DNA of 64,000 nucleotides, taken from assembly GCF_000399665.1 (NCBI RefSeq), contig NZ_KB976986.1:124001-188000 (forward strand), given 5' to 3'. Of the stretch, positions 1-8,028 are shown in pieces (positions within the stretch are counted from its first letter, which is position 1; each line of letters begins with the position of its first letter). The DNA is from Acinetobacter calcoaceticus ANC 3811 (lineage in GTDB: Bacteria; Pseudomonadota; Gammaproteobacteria; Pseudomonadales; Moraxellaceae). Under the pieces are notes generated by a model. That model was not told the origin of the DNA and searched no databases. It saw nothing but the letters and a program-made list of their open reading frames with translations. The translations under genes and the position numbers were made by a program.

Positions 1-2268
1 ATGCGTAAATCTTATGGGGGATGTGAGGTTTCTGCAATTGATGCAAACTACACAATTCAACTCGAAGGTGGTACTTACACATTAAATAAAGAATTAACCC
101 CTAAAATCGGTCTGAATATTATTGGGAAAGAAGCGACGGATTGGGAGCGAAAAGGAGTTCTAACTAATGACTATCCAGCCCAAAAAGCGCTTGAAACTCG
201 TATAAACGCTGGGGGAAAATCACGTATCTTTAATACGGCTGTTTACCAGCAACCTTTAACATTAACTAATATTATTTTAGAAAATGGTAAAAGTACTGAG
301 TTTGGTGGTGCAATTTATGCTGGCGCCGATGTAACTTTAAAAAATAGTCAGATATTAAACTCACAAGCATCTAAAGGTGGAGCGATTTACCTTGGAGGTA
401 ATACTGCCAGTTTAACGATGAGTCATTCTTTAATTCAAAACAATGGCCTGACTTCAACTGAAGGTAGTATTCTCGCAATGAGTTGTATGTTTAATACTTC
501 ATATAGCGCTCGTACTATATCATTGGATTCAAATAGTTTTGTTAATAATGGATCGACTAATTCAATAAGTGCTTTTAATTTTTGTGGTAGCCCTACAGCC
601 TCCTTTACAAATAACACAATCGCACAAAATATTGCGAGTCCGACTAACGGTAGTATTCTTAAATTTACAGGAGATGCTGATCCAGCAAAAAATCAAACCA
701 GTAATTTAAGTTCGGATAGTAGTTTAATACTGCAAAATAATACGATTGTTGAGAACTCTGCAAACACAACTTTTTTATATGATAAATTAGGTGATAAAAA
801 TTTAAATTTTAATGTATTAGCTTTTAATAACGGGTCTTATGCTTGCCGATATTTACTTGGGGCAGCAGCTGAGGAAAAAGATACTGGACTAGATTTGAAG
901 TTTAATGCGTTAAATTTAACAGGCAATGCACCAAAATGTGATGTACCCAAAGAAGTAGTTCCTACAGGTAATACTAATATTGATGTAATAAATAATCCTT
1001 TAAATACTTTATTAGAGCCTTTATTAAAAGGACCTAATGAAAATAATGGTTTTTTACCAATTTACTATCCTAAAAATAATTTTTCAGCGTCAGATTTAAT
1101 TGATGTAGATTCAGGAAATAAAGTTACTTGCCAGACTCAAGATCAGCGTGGGTTAGCTAGGTTGGTCAGTAATACATACTATTATCAAACTTTAAATAAA
1201 AATAGTTGTGATATTGGTTCGGTTGAGTTGATGAAACTTGCGGCAGGTGATCTAGAAGGTTTAGGTAATATTTCATTTACGACCTTAATAGATACATATC
1301 AAAAAAGCTATGATTTGTATGATAGCCTGCTCAAAGATCCAACTACGCCATCAAACTTTATTGTTTACTATAAAGTTCGTTTAGGTGAATTTAAGGATTT
1401 ACTGGATAAGTTTAAAAATGATACGGCTCATGTAAATACAAAATATCGAGCAATTTATATAGATTTAAAAAATTATGGTTTTCCTCTACCAACTGAAGAC
1501 AGTAACCATGTGTTAAAGTTTTTTAATACGGGTGATTATAATGTTACAGCAGAACCTTTGGGTGTGGCACAAAAAGTAGAAGATTTAACTCCTAAAACAG
1601 AGACTAAGAAAAATCAGAGATGTGTGTGGAATCCAACCGTACAGCAAATTCTTTTTTATCGTGTCGATGATGATCCTACTTCAAGTACAACTAATGAATT
1701 TTGTAAATATACAATTACAACTAAAGCTGGTGTGGAACTTAGTAGTGGATTAATTAAAGCAAAATTTGCAAATATTGCTCCTGTTTCTGGAGATGGCACA
1801 ATAACATTTAAGTATTTAGCAAATGAAATGATTCCTTTGAATTTACTCAAATATGCGAATGATGATGGAGATGGACCAGTTAGTACACTTAGTACAAATT
1901 CTGATAAGTCTCAATTTGCGGACTTACCAATTTATTTACCAAGCAAAGCTTCAAAAGATGGAATTTTTACGGTCGTTAAGGCAGATCGAGAAGGACCGTG
2001 TCCTGGTAAAGACAGTAAAAATACATGTTACGGTGGTAATATTTACATTCAAGCAAAAAATGTCTTTAACACTTTTAACGATACACTATCTTATAATGTC
2101 TATGATGCTAATGGATTAATTTCAGCGAAACCTGGGACAATTAATCTAATAAGTACCGCAACTACTACAGATGATTCTCGAAGTGGTGGCGGTGGTGGGG
2201 GAAGTTTAGGAATTTTTTCTATTGCATCCTTACTTGGTTTAGCGATCTATAGACGCTACCGTAAATAA
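1..2268 (+). CDS. rbtA: Rhombotarget A-like CSLREA/GG-CTERM surface protein (5' part outside window)
   Basis: 755 residues are visible. The frame is open at the window edge and shows no signal peptide, so the true start lies upstream. Residues 1-40 (GGC then IQLEGGTYTL) look like the end of a CSLREA-type N-terminal region. Residues about 75-290 are Asn/Ser-rich with repeated GGAIY/NN turns, as in right-handed beta-helix proteins. The C-terminus is the sorting signal: six glycines (729-734), a hydrophobic stretch (735-749), then RRYRK. This is the GG-CTERM tail that a rhombosortase (intramembrane rhomboid protease) removes before secretion or surface release. It is the usual architecture of Acinetobacter rhombotarget A. 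No rhombosortase gene is in the window. The family call is strong; the function is unknown. Confidence 0.85.
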   Translation: MRKSYGGCEVSAIDANYTIQLEGGTYTLNKELTPKIGLNIIGKEATDWERKGVLTNDYPAQKALETRINAGGKSRIFNTAVYQQPLTLTNIILENGKSTEFGGAIYAGADVTLKNSQILNSQASKGGAIYLGGNTASLTMSHSLIQNNGLTSTEGSILAMSCMFNTSYSARTISLDSNSFVNNGSTNSISAFNFCGSPTASFTNNTIAQNIASPTNGSILKFTGDADPAKNQTSNLSSDSSLILQNNTIVENSANTTFLYDKLGDKNLNFNVLAFNNGSYACRYLLGAAAEEKDTGLDLKFNALNLTGNAPKCDVPKEVVPTGNTNIDVINNPLNTLLEPLLKGPNENNGFLPIYYPKNNFSASDLIDVDSGNKVTCQTQDQRGLARLVSNTYYYQTLNKNSCDIGSVELMKLAAGDLEGLGNISFTTLIDTYQKSYDLYDSLLKDPTTPSNFIVYYKVRLGEFKDLLDKFKNDTAHVNTKYRAIYIDLKNYGFPLPTEDSNHVLKFFNTGDYNVTAEPLGVAQKVEDLTPKTETKKNQRCVWNPTVQQILFYRVDDDPTSSTTNEFCKYTITTKAGVELSSGLIKAKFANIAPVSGDGTITFKYLANEMIPLNLLKYANDDGDGPVSTLSTNSDKSQFADLPIYLPSKASKDGIFTVVKADREGPCPGKDSKNTCYGGNIYIQAKNVFNTFNDTLSYNVYDANGLISAKPGTINLISTATTTDDSRSGGGGGGSLGIFSIASLLGLAIYRRYRK

Positions 2269-2280
2269 ACGATATAAAAT

Positions 2281-2310
2281 AAAAAAGCCTCCAGTTGGAG
2301 GCTTTTTTAT
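2281..2310. terminator. Rho-independent terminator, bidirectional
   Basis: A-run, then GCCTCCA / TGGAGGC with a 2-nt loop, then a T-run. It lies 13 nt after the rhombotarget stop. It can also serve the minus-strand DUF3106 gene that ends at 2368. Confidence 0.9.
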
Positions 2311-2367
2311 AGAAACTAGAATCTATATAAGTTATGAAACTTGCAGTGTGAGCTTCACATACTTAGA

Positions 2368-2757
2368 TTAATGTTCTAAATACTTGTTCATATACTCTTC
2401 ACGAATAGCTGTTCTTTCTTCGCCATTCGCTTTAAGCATACGTTGGCGTAAATCATTACGCTCTTGCGTACTCATTTTTTGCCATGCTTCACGCATTTTT
2501 TCTTTTTCAGCATCGGGGAGCTGAGTAAACCAGTCCATACGTTGCTGTAGGTTCGTACTTTGATTTGCTGGTAACTCTTTTAAGCTCTGGTAGCGTTTAA
2601 TAACTGCACGTTGTTCTTCTTCAGAAAGAGCATTCCATGTGTCATCAACTTGTGTATTGGCATCCTTAGAAAAAATCCAAAATCGTTCAAAACCTGCAAA
2701 ACTCGTTTGCAAGAAACTTAATGAACAAAGGATAAGTGCTAATTTTTTAGCTGCCAT
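2368..2757 (-). CDS. DUF3106-type periplasmic protein
   Basis: About 129 residues from the ATG at 2757 (MAAKKLALIL). A signal peptide is followed by FAGFERF. The rest is charged and helical, with repeated LSEEEQRAVIKRYQ, LPDAEKEKMREAW and MSTQERNDLRQRM segments, the hallmark of DUF3106. A longer frame to 2775 exists, but the start at 2757 gives a clean signal sequence. Either start overlaps the end of the upstream membrane-protein gene (stop at 2747), so the two are probably translationally coupled and co-transcribed with the sigma factor gene. Molecular function unknown; by composition it resembles periplasmic envelope-stress helpers (inference). Confidence 0.8.
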   Translation of the reverse strand: MAAKKLALILCSLSFLQTSFAGFERFWIFSKDANTQVDDTWNALSEEEQRAVIKRYQSLKELPANQSTNLQQRMDWFTQLPDAEKEKMREAWQKMSTQERNDLRQRMLKANGEERTAIREEYMNKYLEH

Positions 2758-3067
2758 GTTGTACTTTATCCTCACCCAAGACCATTAGCATTTCTAAATC
2801 TTCCACCATTTGTGGGGATAATTTAGGATTTACAATTACTTGATTTTGTGGCTTATCAACAATATCTGCTGAATTAGGTAAAATTACAAAACCTGTGATC
2901 GCAGCTGCAAGTGCAAAACCAGACATTTTCCAGACACTATAAAAAGAGGCTGGTTTTTGTTGAATATGGTCAAGCACATGATTCATGACCACTGTTTTAT
3001 TTTTATGGTGATGTGCCAAACTATCAAGTTTAGACGTCACCTTTTTAGTGAAATCATCATGATTCAT
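2747..3067 (-). CDS. Small single-pass membrane protein, candidate anti-sigma factor
   Basis: 106 residues. A cytoplasmic N-terminal helix (about 1-47, rich in His/Lys/Asp), one membrane segment (about 48-65, MSGFALAAAITGFVILP) and a short periplasmic tail of about 40 residues. It overlaps the 3' end of the upstream sigma factor gene by 11 nt and the start of the downstream DUF3106 gene. Size, topology and tight coupling fit a membrane anti-sigma factor. I see no named anti-sigma motif, so the regulatory role is inferred from context only. Confidence 0.6.
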   Translation of the reverse strand: MNHDDFTKKVTSKLDSLAHHHKNKTVVMNHVLDHIQQKPASFYSVWKMSGFALAAAITGFVILPNSADIVDKPQNQVIVNPKLSPQMVEDLEMLMVLGEDKVQHGS

Positions 3068-3692
3068 CAGAACCTCCCAAGGGATTTAAGTGGGCTAAGT
3101 ACTCTCTAAGTCCCTGAATTGCTCGGTGATAATGGGTTTTTACACTACCTTCGGTACAGTTCATGATCTGAGCTGTTGTGTGTGTGTCAAAACCTTCCCA
3201 CGCACGTAACATAAATGCCTGTTGTTGACGAACAGGTAGCTTTGAAATTGCTTCTCGAATTTCTTCGATAGTCACTGCTTGATCGAGGAAATCCGCAGGA
3301 TTGATGGCTTTTTCATCAACTACATCAATAACTTCATCGTCGTCACTGTCCAGACTAACTTTTTTGAAGAATGAAAATGGGTTTGCTCTACGAGATTCTT
3401 TGCGGCGCCAATCCTGAAGTTTGTTGTTTAAAATTGTATAAAACAGGGGATACCATTCTTCAGTATTTTTATCGGCATAAGATTTGTGCAAAGCAATAAA
3501 TGCTTCTTGAACCAAATCCATTGCAATACCTTGTTGACCTTGGGTAGCACTCTCCATCATCACCAAAGCACGACCAGTTACATCTTGCATGAAAACTTTC
3601 AGGCGTTGCTCAGCCGTGCTTGCATGAGCACTAGATGTTTCCGATCGAGACTTTTTCGGTGCTAAATCCATGGAGATGGAAAATCCTGTCAT
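3057..3692 (-). CDS. ECF-type RNA polymerase sigma factor (sigma-70 family)
   Basis: 211 residues from the ATG at 3692 (MTGFSISMDL), preceded by AAGGTGG at 8-nt spacing. A longer frame starts at a TTG (3716) and lacks an SD. Region 2 is seen in MDLVQEAFIALHK followed by FYTILNNKLQDWRRKESRR. Region 4 is LPVRQQQAFMLRAWEGFDTH, then AQIMNCTEGSVKTHYHRAI, a helix-turn-helix for the -35 element. An acidic linker (SDDDEVIDVVDEK) separates them. It heads a three-gene unit with the membrane protein and the DUF3106 protein, which suggests an envelope-responsive regulon. Class assignment is firm; the regulon is unknown. Confidence 0.87.
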   Translation of the reverse strand: MTGFSISMDLAPKKSRSETSSAHASTAEQRLKVFMQDVTGRALVMMESATQGQQGIAMDLVQEAFIALHKSYADKNTEEWYPLFYTILNNKLQDWRRKESRRANPFSFFKKVSLDSDDDEVIDVVDEKAINPADFLDQAVTIEEIREAISKLPVRQQQAFMLRAWEGFDTHTTAQIMNCTEGSVKTHYHRAIQGLREYLAHLNPLGGSDES

Positions 3693-3830
3693 TGGACATA
3701 CCCACCTTATTTTCAATATATCTCTTATATAACGTTGAAAAGAGGTGGGAGGTTGACAACAATCGGCTATTTTTTACTAGTGTAATTGATTTTTTTCACA
3801 AATATGTGAGATGTAAAATAAATTAACGTT

Positions 3831-4607
3831 TTATTGGCGTTGACGAACCATCTCAAAGAAACAAATAGATCCTGCAATTGCTACGTTTAATGACTCTTGT
3901 CCACCTGGTTGTGGAATAGTCACTGATTGTGCATGCTCTAAGGCGTAATCACTTGCACCTTGGCCTTCATTTCCTAAAATCCAGACACAAGGTTGAGAAA
4001 GATCTTGTGAATAGAGGCTTGTCGAGTGATGAGAGCTTGTAACAAAAACTGGGATTCTAAATTTCGGAAGAATATCTGTGAGCTGGAAGTTTTCAAAACA
4101 ATGTAAGCTAAAATGAGCGCCCATGCCTGCTCTTAAAACTCGTGGAGACCAAAGTGATGCAGAACCTTGTGTGCAAATGATTTGCTTAATATTTGCTGCT
4201 GCTGCTGAACGTAGCAATGTGCCTACGTTACCTGGATCTTGTATATTCTCCAGAATTAAAGTATCTACTTTATAGTCAATTGTTGATGCAGTTTTAGGCA
4301 AATCAATAATAGCTAAACAAGGTAAGCTTGTGCCTAATGTGCTCAAATCTCTATATAAGACTTCACTAATAACAAAGATATGGCCTTGATGCAGTTCTAT
4401 TATTTTTTTTAGATCAGCGTGTTCTAATGCTTGTTCTGTAGTAAATAAAGAAAAAATCTTTTTTTGCTGTTGTAACCACGTTAAACAGAGATGGGTTCCT
4501 TCAAGGACTGTTTGTTGGTGCTTTTTTCGAGCGCTATTAAGTTCAATTAATCCACGCAAATGTTTAATTTTTGCATTGTCTTTTGATTCTAAAAAAATAA
4601 CCGCCAT
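3831..4607 (-). CDS. TrmH/SpoU-family RNA 2'-O-methyltransferase
   Basis: 258 residues. An N-terminal RNA-binding part is followed by the SPOUT knot: motif 1 ENIQDPGNVGTLLRSAAA (Arg in motif 1), motif 2 WILGNEGQG, motif 3 TIPQPGGQESLNVAIAGS. The family transfers a methyl group from AdoMet to a ribose 2'-OH in rRNA or tRNA. Substrate cannot be told from sequence; the length and N-terminal substrate-binding region resemble rRNA enzymes such as RlmB or TsnR-like proteins. It stands alone between the divergent-promoter region of the sigma gene and fbp. Confidence 0.85.
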   Translation of the reverse strand: MAVIFLESKDNAKIKHLRGLIELNSARKKHQQTVLEGTHLCLTWLQQQKKIFSLFTTEQALEHADLKKIIELHQGHIFVISEVLYRDLSTLGTSLPCLAIIDLPKTASTIDYKVDTLILENIQDPGNVGTLLRSAAAANIKQIICTQGSASLWSPRVLRAGMGAHFSLHCFENFQLTDILPKFRIPVFVTSSHHSTSLYSQDLSQPCVWILGNEGQGASDYALEHAQSVTIPQPGGQESLNVAIAGSICFFEMVRQRQ

Positions 4608-4666
4608 GAGAAAATATCCAACAAAAGGGCACCATCATACTATGATGCCCTAAATAATTAAAATTA

Positions 4667-5638
4667 TTAATGATAGCTTGTTACACGCTCAACTTCATTT
4701 TTAGAACCAATAATTACAGGAACACGTTGGTGAAGCTCTGTTGGTTCAATGTCTAAAATGCGAACACGTCCAGTAGTTGATGTACCACCTGCTTGTTCAA
4801 TGAGCATACTCATTGGGTTTGCTTCATACATTAAACGTAAGCGACCCGCTTTTTTCGGATCTTTTAAGTCGTATGGATAAAGGAAAATACCGCCGCGGCA
4901 TAAAATACGGTGAATATCACCCACCATACATGCTACCCAACGCATGTTGAAATCTTTTTCACGAACAGATGTTTTACCAGCAAGTAATTCATCAATATAT
5001 TGTTTTACAGGTTCTTCCCAATGACGCTGGTTAGACGCGTTAATTGCAAACTCTTGAGTATCTGCTGAAACTTGAACATTGTCAGTAGTAAGTAAGAATG
5101 TTTGAGTTTCTGGGTCTAGAGTAAAGAATACTACGCCATTTCCTACAGTTAAGGCCATCATGGTTGATGGACCATAGAGTACGTAACCAGCAGCAACTTG
5201 CTGTGTACCCGCTTGCATGAAATCGTCTGCTTGGGTTACCGCATTTTTTGCAGGCAGGATAGAGAAAATTGTGCCTACACACATATTGATATCGATATTG
5301 CTTGAGCCGTCTAATGGATCAAATAAAACGAGATATTTACCATTTTCTTGTGCAGGTGTGAATTCATCAAGCTCTTCTGAAGCGAGGCCACCCACTTGTG
5401 GGTGAACTTTTAAAGCATCAATTAAATAGTCATTAGAAATCACATCAAGTTTTTTCTGTGTTTCACCTTGAACATTTTCATTACCAGCACTACCCAAAAT
5501 ACCAGCGAGTGCACCTTTTTGTAAGGCTTGGTCGATAGTTTTACAAGTGGTCGCAATAGTGTCGATGACTTGAGCCAACTCAGGTGTCAGATTCCCTTTT
5601 TGTTGTTGTAAAAATTGGGACAATGTGAGGTTGGACAT
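4667..5638 (-). CDS. fbp: Fructose-1,6-bisphosphatase class 1
   Basis: 323 residues from the ATG at 5638 ([10 protein letters not shown]), with AGGAG 9 nt upstream. An extension to 5668 is possible but lacks an SD. It hydrolyses fructose-1,6-bisphosphate to fructose-6-phosphate in gluconeogenesis. The metal and substrate motif [12 protein letters not shown] is present, as are [11 protein letters not shown] and the substrate loop RIGLRY-like [14 protein letters not shown]. Acinetobacter lives on organic acids, so this enzyme is central together with the long GAPDH at 61.5 kb. Confidence 0.95.
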   Translation of the reverse strand: MSNLTLSQFLQQQKGNLTPELAQVIDTIATTCKTIDQALQKGALAGILGSAGNENVQGETQKKLDVISNDYLIDALKVHPQVGGLASEELDEFTPAQENGKYLVLFDPLDGSSNIDINMCVGTIFSILPAKNAVTQADDFMQAGTQQVAAGYVLYGPSTMMALTVGNGVVFFTLDPETQTFLLTTDNVQVSADTQEFAINASNQRHWEEPVKQYIDELLAGKTSVREKDFNMRWVACMVGDIHRILCRGGIFLYPYDLKDPKKAGRLRLMYEANPMSMLIEQAGGTSTTGRVRILDIEPTELHQRVPVIIGSKNEVERVTSYH

Positions 5639-5823
5639 ATAAAATAGCTCCTGTGCTTCAAGCATCAAAATGAGTCAGATAAATACGAGGCATATTCTAG
5701 ATGAGAATGTCACAAAATAAAAATTATCTTACTTTATTTGTGTTGGATTTATGCTTACAACCCCCATTTTAAATGGTATGTTCATTATATAACAACGGAC
5801 TGTATATTTTTAGGAGAATCGAA

Positions 5824-6009
5824 ATGACTACAAAGAAGTTTGATGCGACCCCAACAGCAGGTGAACCAATCAATCTAGATGAAATTTCGAAAGAGAATGT
5901 TCAGGAAGCTTGGAAAGATTATGAGGCAAAACCTGAATATAAAGATTTTAATAAGCATGATTTGATTGAATCTATGCAACATTCTGAAGAAGAAAAGAAA
6001 TCTTCTTAA
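5824..6009 (+). CDS. Small acidic protein of unknown function (61 aa)
   Basis: 61 residues from the ATG at 5824 (MTTKKFDATP), with AGGAG 8 nt upstream. The longer frame from 5773 has no SD. It is hydrophilic and acidic, with no signal peptide or membrane segment (LDEISKENVQEAWKDYEAK, then HSEEEKKSS). It is transcribed away from fbp and closed by a strong terminator, so it is a monocistronic unit. I do not recognise a function. The proper SD and terminator argue it is a real gene. Confidence 0.75.
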   Translation: MTTKKFDATPTAGEPINLDEISKENVQEAWKDYEAKPEYKDFNKHDLIESMQHSEEEKKSS

Positions 6010-6027
6010 GTTTTGTTGTTATAAAAA

Positions 6028-6056
6028 AACGCTCATATTTTATGAGCGTTTTTTTA
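6028..6056. terminator. Bidirectional terminator between the 61-aa gene and pal
   Basis: ACGCTCATA / TATGAGCGT, a 9-bp stem with a TTT loop, flanked by an A-run and a T-run. It can end both the plus-strand small gene and the minus-strand tol-pal operon. Confidence 0.92.
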
Positions 6057-6066
6057 TGCATATGCC

Positions 6067-6627
6067 TTATTTTAATAAAGGAGGCACTGCTTCGTAATTA
6101 ATTTCAACGCGGCGATTTTCTTTCCACGCAGATTCATCATGCCCTGCATTTACAGGCGCTTCTTTACCATAGCTTACAGCTTCAAGTTGCTGTGGGTTTA
6201 CACCATTGGTAATTAAGTAGCTTTGTACAGCTTTAGCACGACGCTCGCCTAAAGCCATATTGTACTCACGTGTACCACGTTCATCTGTATGGCCAGTTAA
6301 TGCAACTTTTGAATTTGCATTTGCCATAAGGAATTGAGCGTGAGCTTGAAGCGTTTGATAGTCTTCAGTAGATAAATCACTGCTGTCATAATCAAAATGA
6401 ACAACGCGTTTTGCCAAAGCAGCTTTATTTGCTTCAGTCACACCTTTTGATGAAGCACCAGCCAAATTTTGGGCATTCAATGCCGCATCTTCACTTAAAC
6501 CAGAAGTATTAACCGTACTTGGATTTGTGCCAGTCGCGGTAGTCGCTGCCGGTTTGCGGCTAGCACAACCTGTCATCACAAGTGCTACGCTAAGAAAGGG
6601 TAAAGCTAAATATTTGATTGATTTCAT
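6067..6627 (-). CDS. pal: Peptidoglycan-associated lipoprotein Pal
   Basis: 186 residues from the ATG at 6627 ([10 protein letters not shown]), with GGAG 6 nt upstream. A lipoprotein signal ends at the lipobox VMTGC, giving outer-membrane anchorage. The C-terminal OmpA-like domain contains [30 protein letters not shown] (diaminopimelate-binding Asp and Arg) and RRVEINYE. It tethers the outer membrane to peptidoglycan and interacts with TolB and TolA. Last gene of the ybgC-tolQ-tolR-tolA-tolB-pal operon, 27 nt after tolB. Confidence 0.97.
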   Translation of the reverse strand: MKSIKYLALPFLSVALVMTGCASRKPAATTATGTNPSTVNTSGLSEDAALNAQNLAGASSKGVTEANKAALAKRVVHFDYDSSDLSTEDYQTLQAHAQFLMANANSKVALTGHTDERGTREYNMALGERRAKAVQSYLITNGVNPQQLEAVSYGKEAPVNAGHDESAWKENRRVEINYEAVPPLLK

Positions 6628-6654
6628 GATCATCTCCATCAATGGAATTAAAAG

Positions 6655-7935
6655 TTATTTTGGTGCCCAAGCTGGTTCACGTACTTCACCTTGTTCACTT
6701 GGTAAATTCATACGGAAACGTCCATCAGTAGACATGATAGATAACAAGCCGCGGTTACCTTCACGAGTCGCGTAGACCACCATTTGCCCATTCGGTGAGA
6801 AACTTGGTGATTCATCTAAACTGGTTGGAGTAAGAATATTGGTGATGCCAGTATTAATGTCTTGAATTGCAACTTTATAACTGCTGCCACTTGGGCGATG
6901 AACAAGAGCAATCTTTTTGCCATCTGCGCTCAAAGTTCCGCGTGCATTAAATGACCCTTTAAAGGTTAGACGTTTTACTGAGCCATCAGCAAAGGTATAA
7001 CGATAGATTTGGGCAGAACCACCACGGTCAGAAGTGAAAATAAACGATTTTCCATCTGGTGTATAACGTGCTTCTGTATCAATTGCTGAGTCATTTGTCA
7101 TACGTTTGACTTGGCGAGTTGATAAGTCCATTTGATAGATTTCTGGATTGCCATTCATAGATGCTGTAAATAGCATTGATTGGCCATCAGGTGAAAAACT
7201 CGGTGCGCCATTTAGGCCTTTAAAGCTAGTGAGTACTTCACGTGTTCCAGTAGATAAATCTTGTAGATAAATTGCTGGACGTTTGGTTTCAAAAGAAACA
7301 TAAGCAATTTTCTTGGCATCTGGTGTCCATGCCGGAGATAGAATTGGGTCACGAGATGACAAAACAGTTTTTGGCTGTTCACCATCTGTATCTGCAATTT
7401 GTAAAGTATAACGCTCTGCGGGAGTTGCTGGATTTCTGAGTACATATGCTATACGGCCACTAAAATCACCTGGAATGCCAGTAAGTGCCTGATAAATAGC
7501 ATCACTTACCATATGGCCAGCTTGACGTATGCGTGAAGCGGGTACATTTAAAAGTTCATTTAAAATGTATTGCTGCTTTTGTACATCATAAAGTTGGTAA
7601 TGAACTTCAAAACCTGTAGCTGTTTGTTTAATTTGTCCAGTAACTACATATGGAATTCCGGCAGCTTGCCAGTCAGAAGCTTGAATCTGATTGATTGCAG
7701 CATTGGCAGGCAAATTTTTAGATGAGCTTGTAAAGCGTCCAGAACGGTTTAAGTCAGTTTCAACAATAGGAGAGAGCCCATTGTCATTGTTAAACGGGAC
7801 AATAGCAATTTTGGGTGCCTGATCTGGTGCTTTAGCAATTTCCAGATATAACTGGGCAAAAGCAGTTGTAGAAGCAATAGGGCTTAAGGCGGTGATCAAT
7901 GCTAAAGATAGCAGGTGTTTGCGGCTCGTATTCAT
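6655..7935 (-). CDS. tolB: Tol-Pal system periplasmic protein TolB
   Basis: 426 residues, the family's usual length. A signal peptide (to about residue 27, TTAFAQ) is followed by an N-terminal alpha/beta domain (KIAIVPFNN; PYVVTGQI). A six-bladed beta-propeller of PD40 repeats follows (SPAWTPDAKKIAYVS, PSFSPDGQSMLFTAS, ARYTPDGKSFIFTSDRGG, PSFSPNGQMVVYATR). It shuttles between Pal and TolA in the periplasm during outer-membrane constriction. It lies 93 nt after tolA, the largest gap within the operon. Confidence 0.97.
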   Translation of the reverse strand: MNTSRKHLLSLALITALSPIASTTAFAQLYLEIAKAPDQAPKIAIVPFNNDNGLSPIVETDLNRSGRFTSSSKNLPANAAINQIQASDWQAAGIPYVVTGQIKQTATGFEVHYQLYDVQKQQYILNELLNVPASRIRQAGHMVSDAIYQALTGIPGDFSGRIAYVLRNPATPAERYTLQIADTDGEQPKTVLSSRDPILSPAWTPDAKKIAYVSFETKRPAIYLQDLSTGTREVLTSFKGLNGAPSFSPDGQSMLFTASMNGNPEIYQMDLSTRQVKRMTNDSAIDTEARYTPDGKSFIFTSDRGGSAQIYRYTFADGSVKRLTFKGSFNARGTLSADGKKIALVHRPSGSSYKVAIQDINTGITNILTPTSLDESPSFSPNGQMVVYATREGNRGLLSIMSTDGRFRMNLPSEQGEVREPAWAPK

Positions 7936-8028
7936 AAGTTTAAAGTCATAGCTGGTATTTTTGTGACTGTTGATTTTGTAGCATAGTTACATGCCTTAAA
8001 CTATTTAAAGCATGTAACTCTTTCAAAA

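Noticed and set aside
3635..3826. 63-residue plus-strand frame across the sigma factor start
   Set aside because: Overlaps the sigma gene antisense, ends in AT-rich intergenic DNA, no SD.
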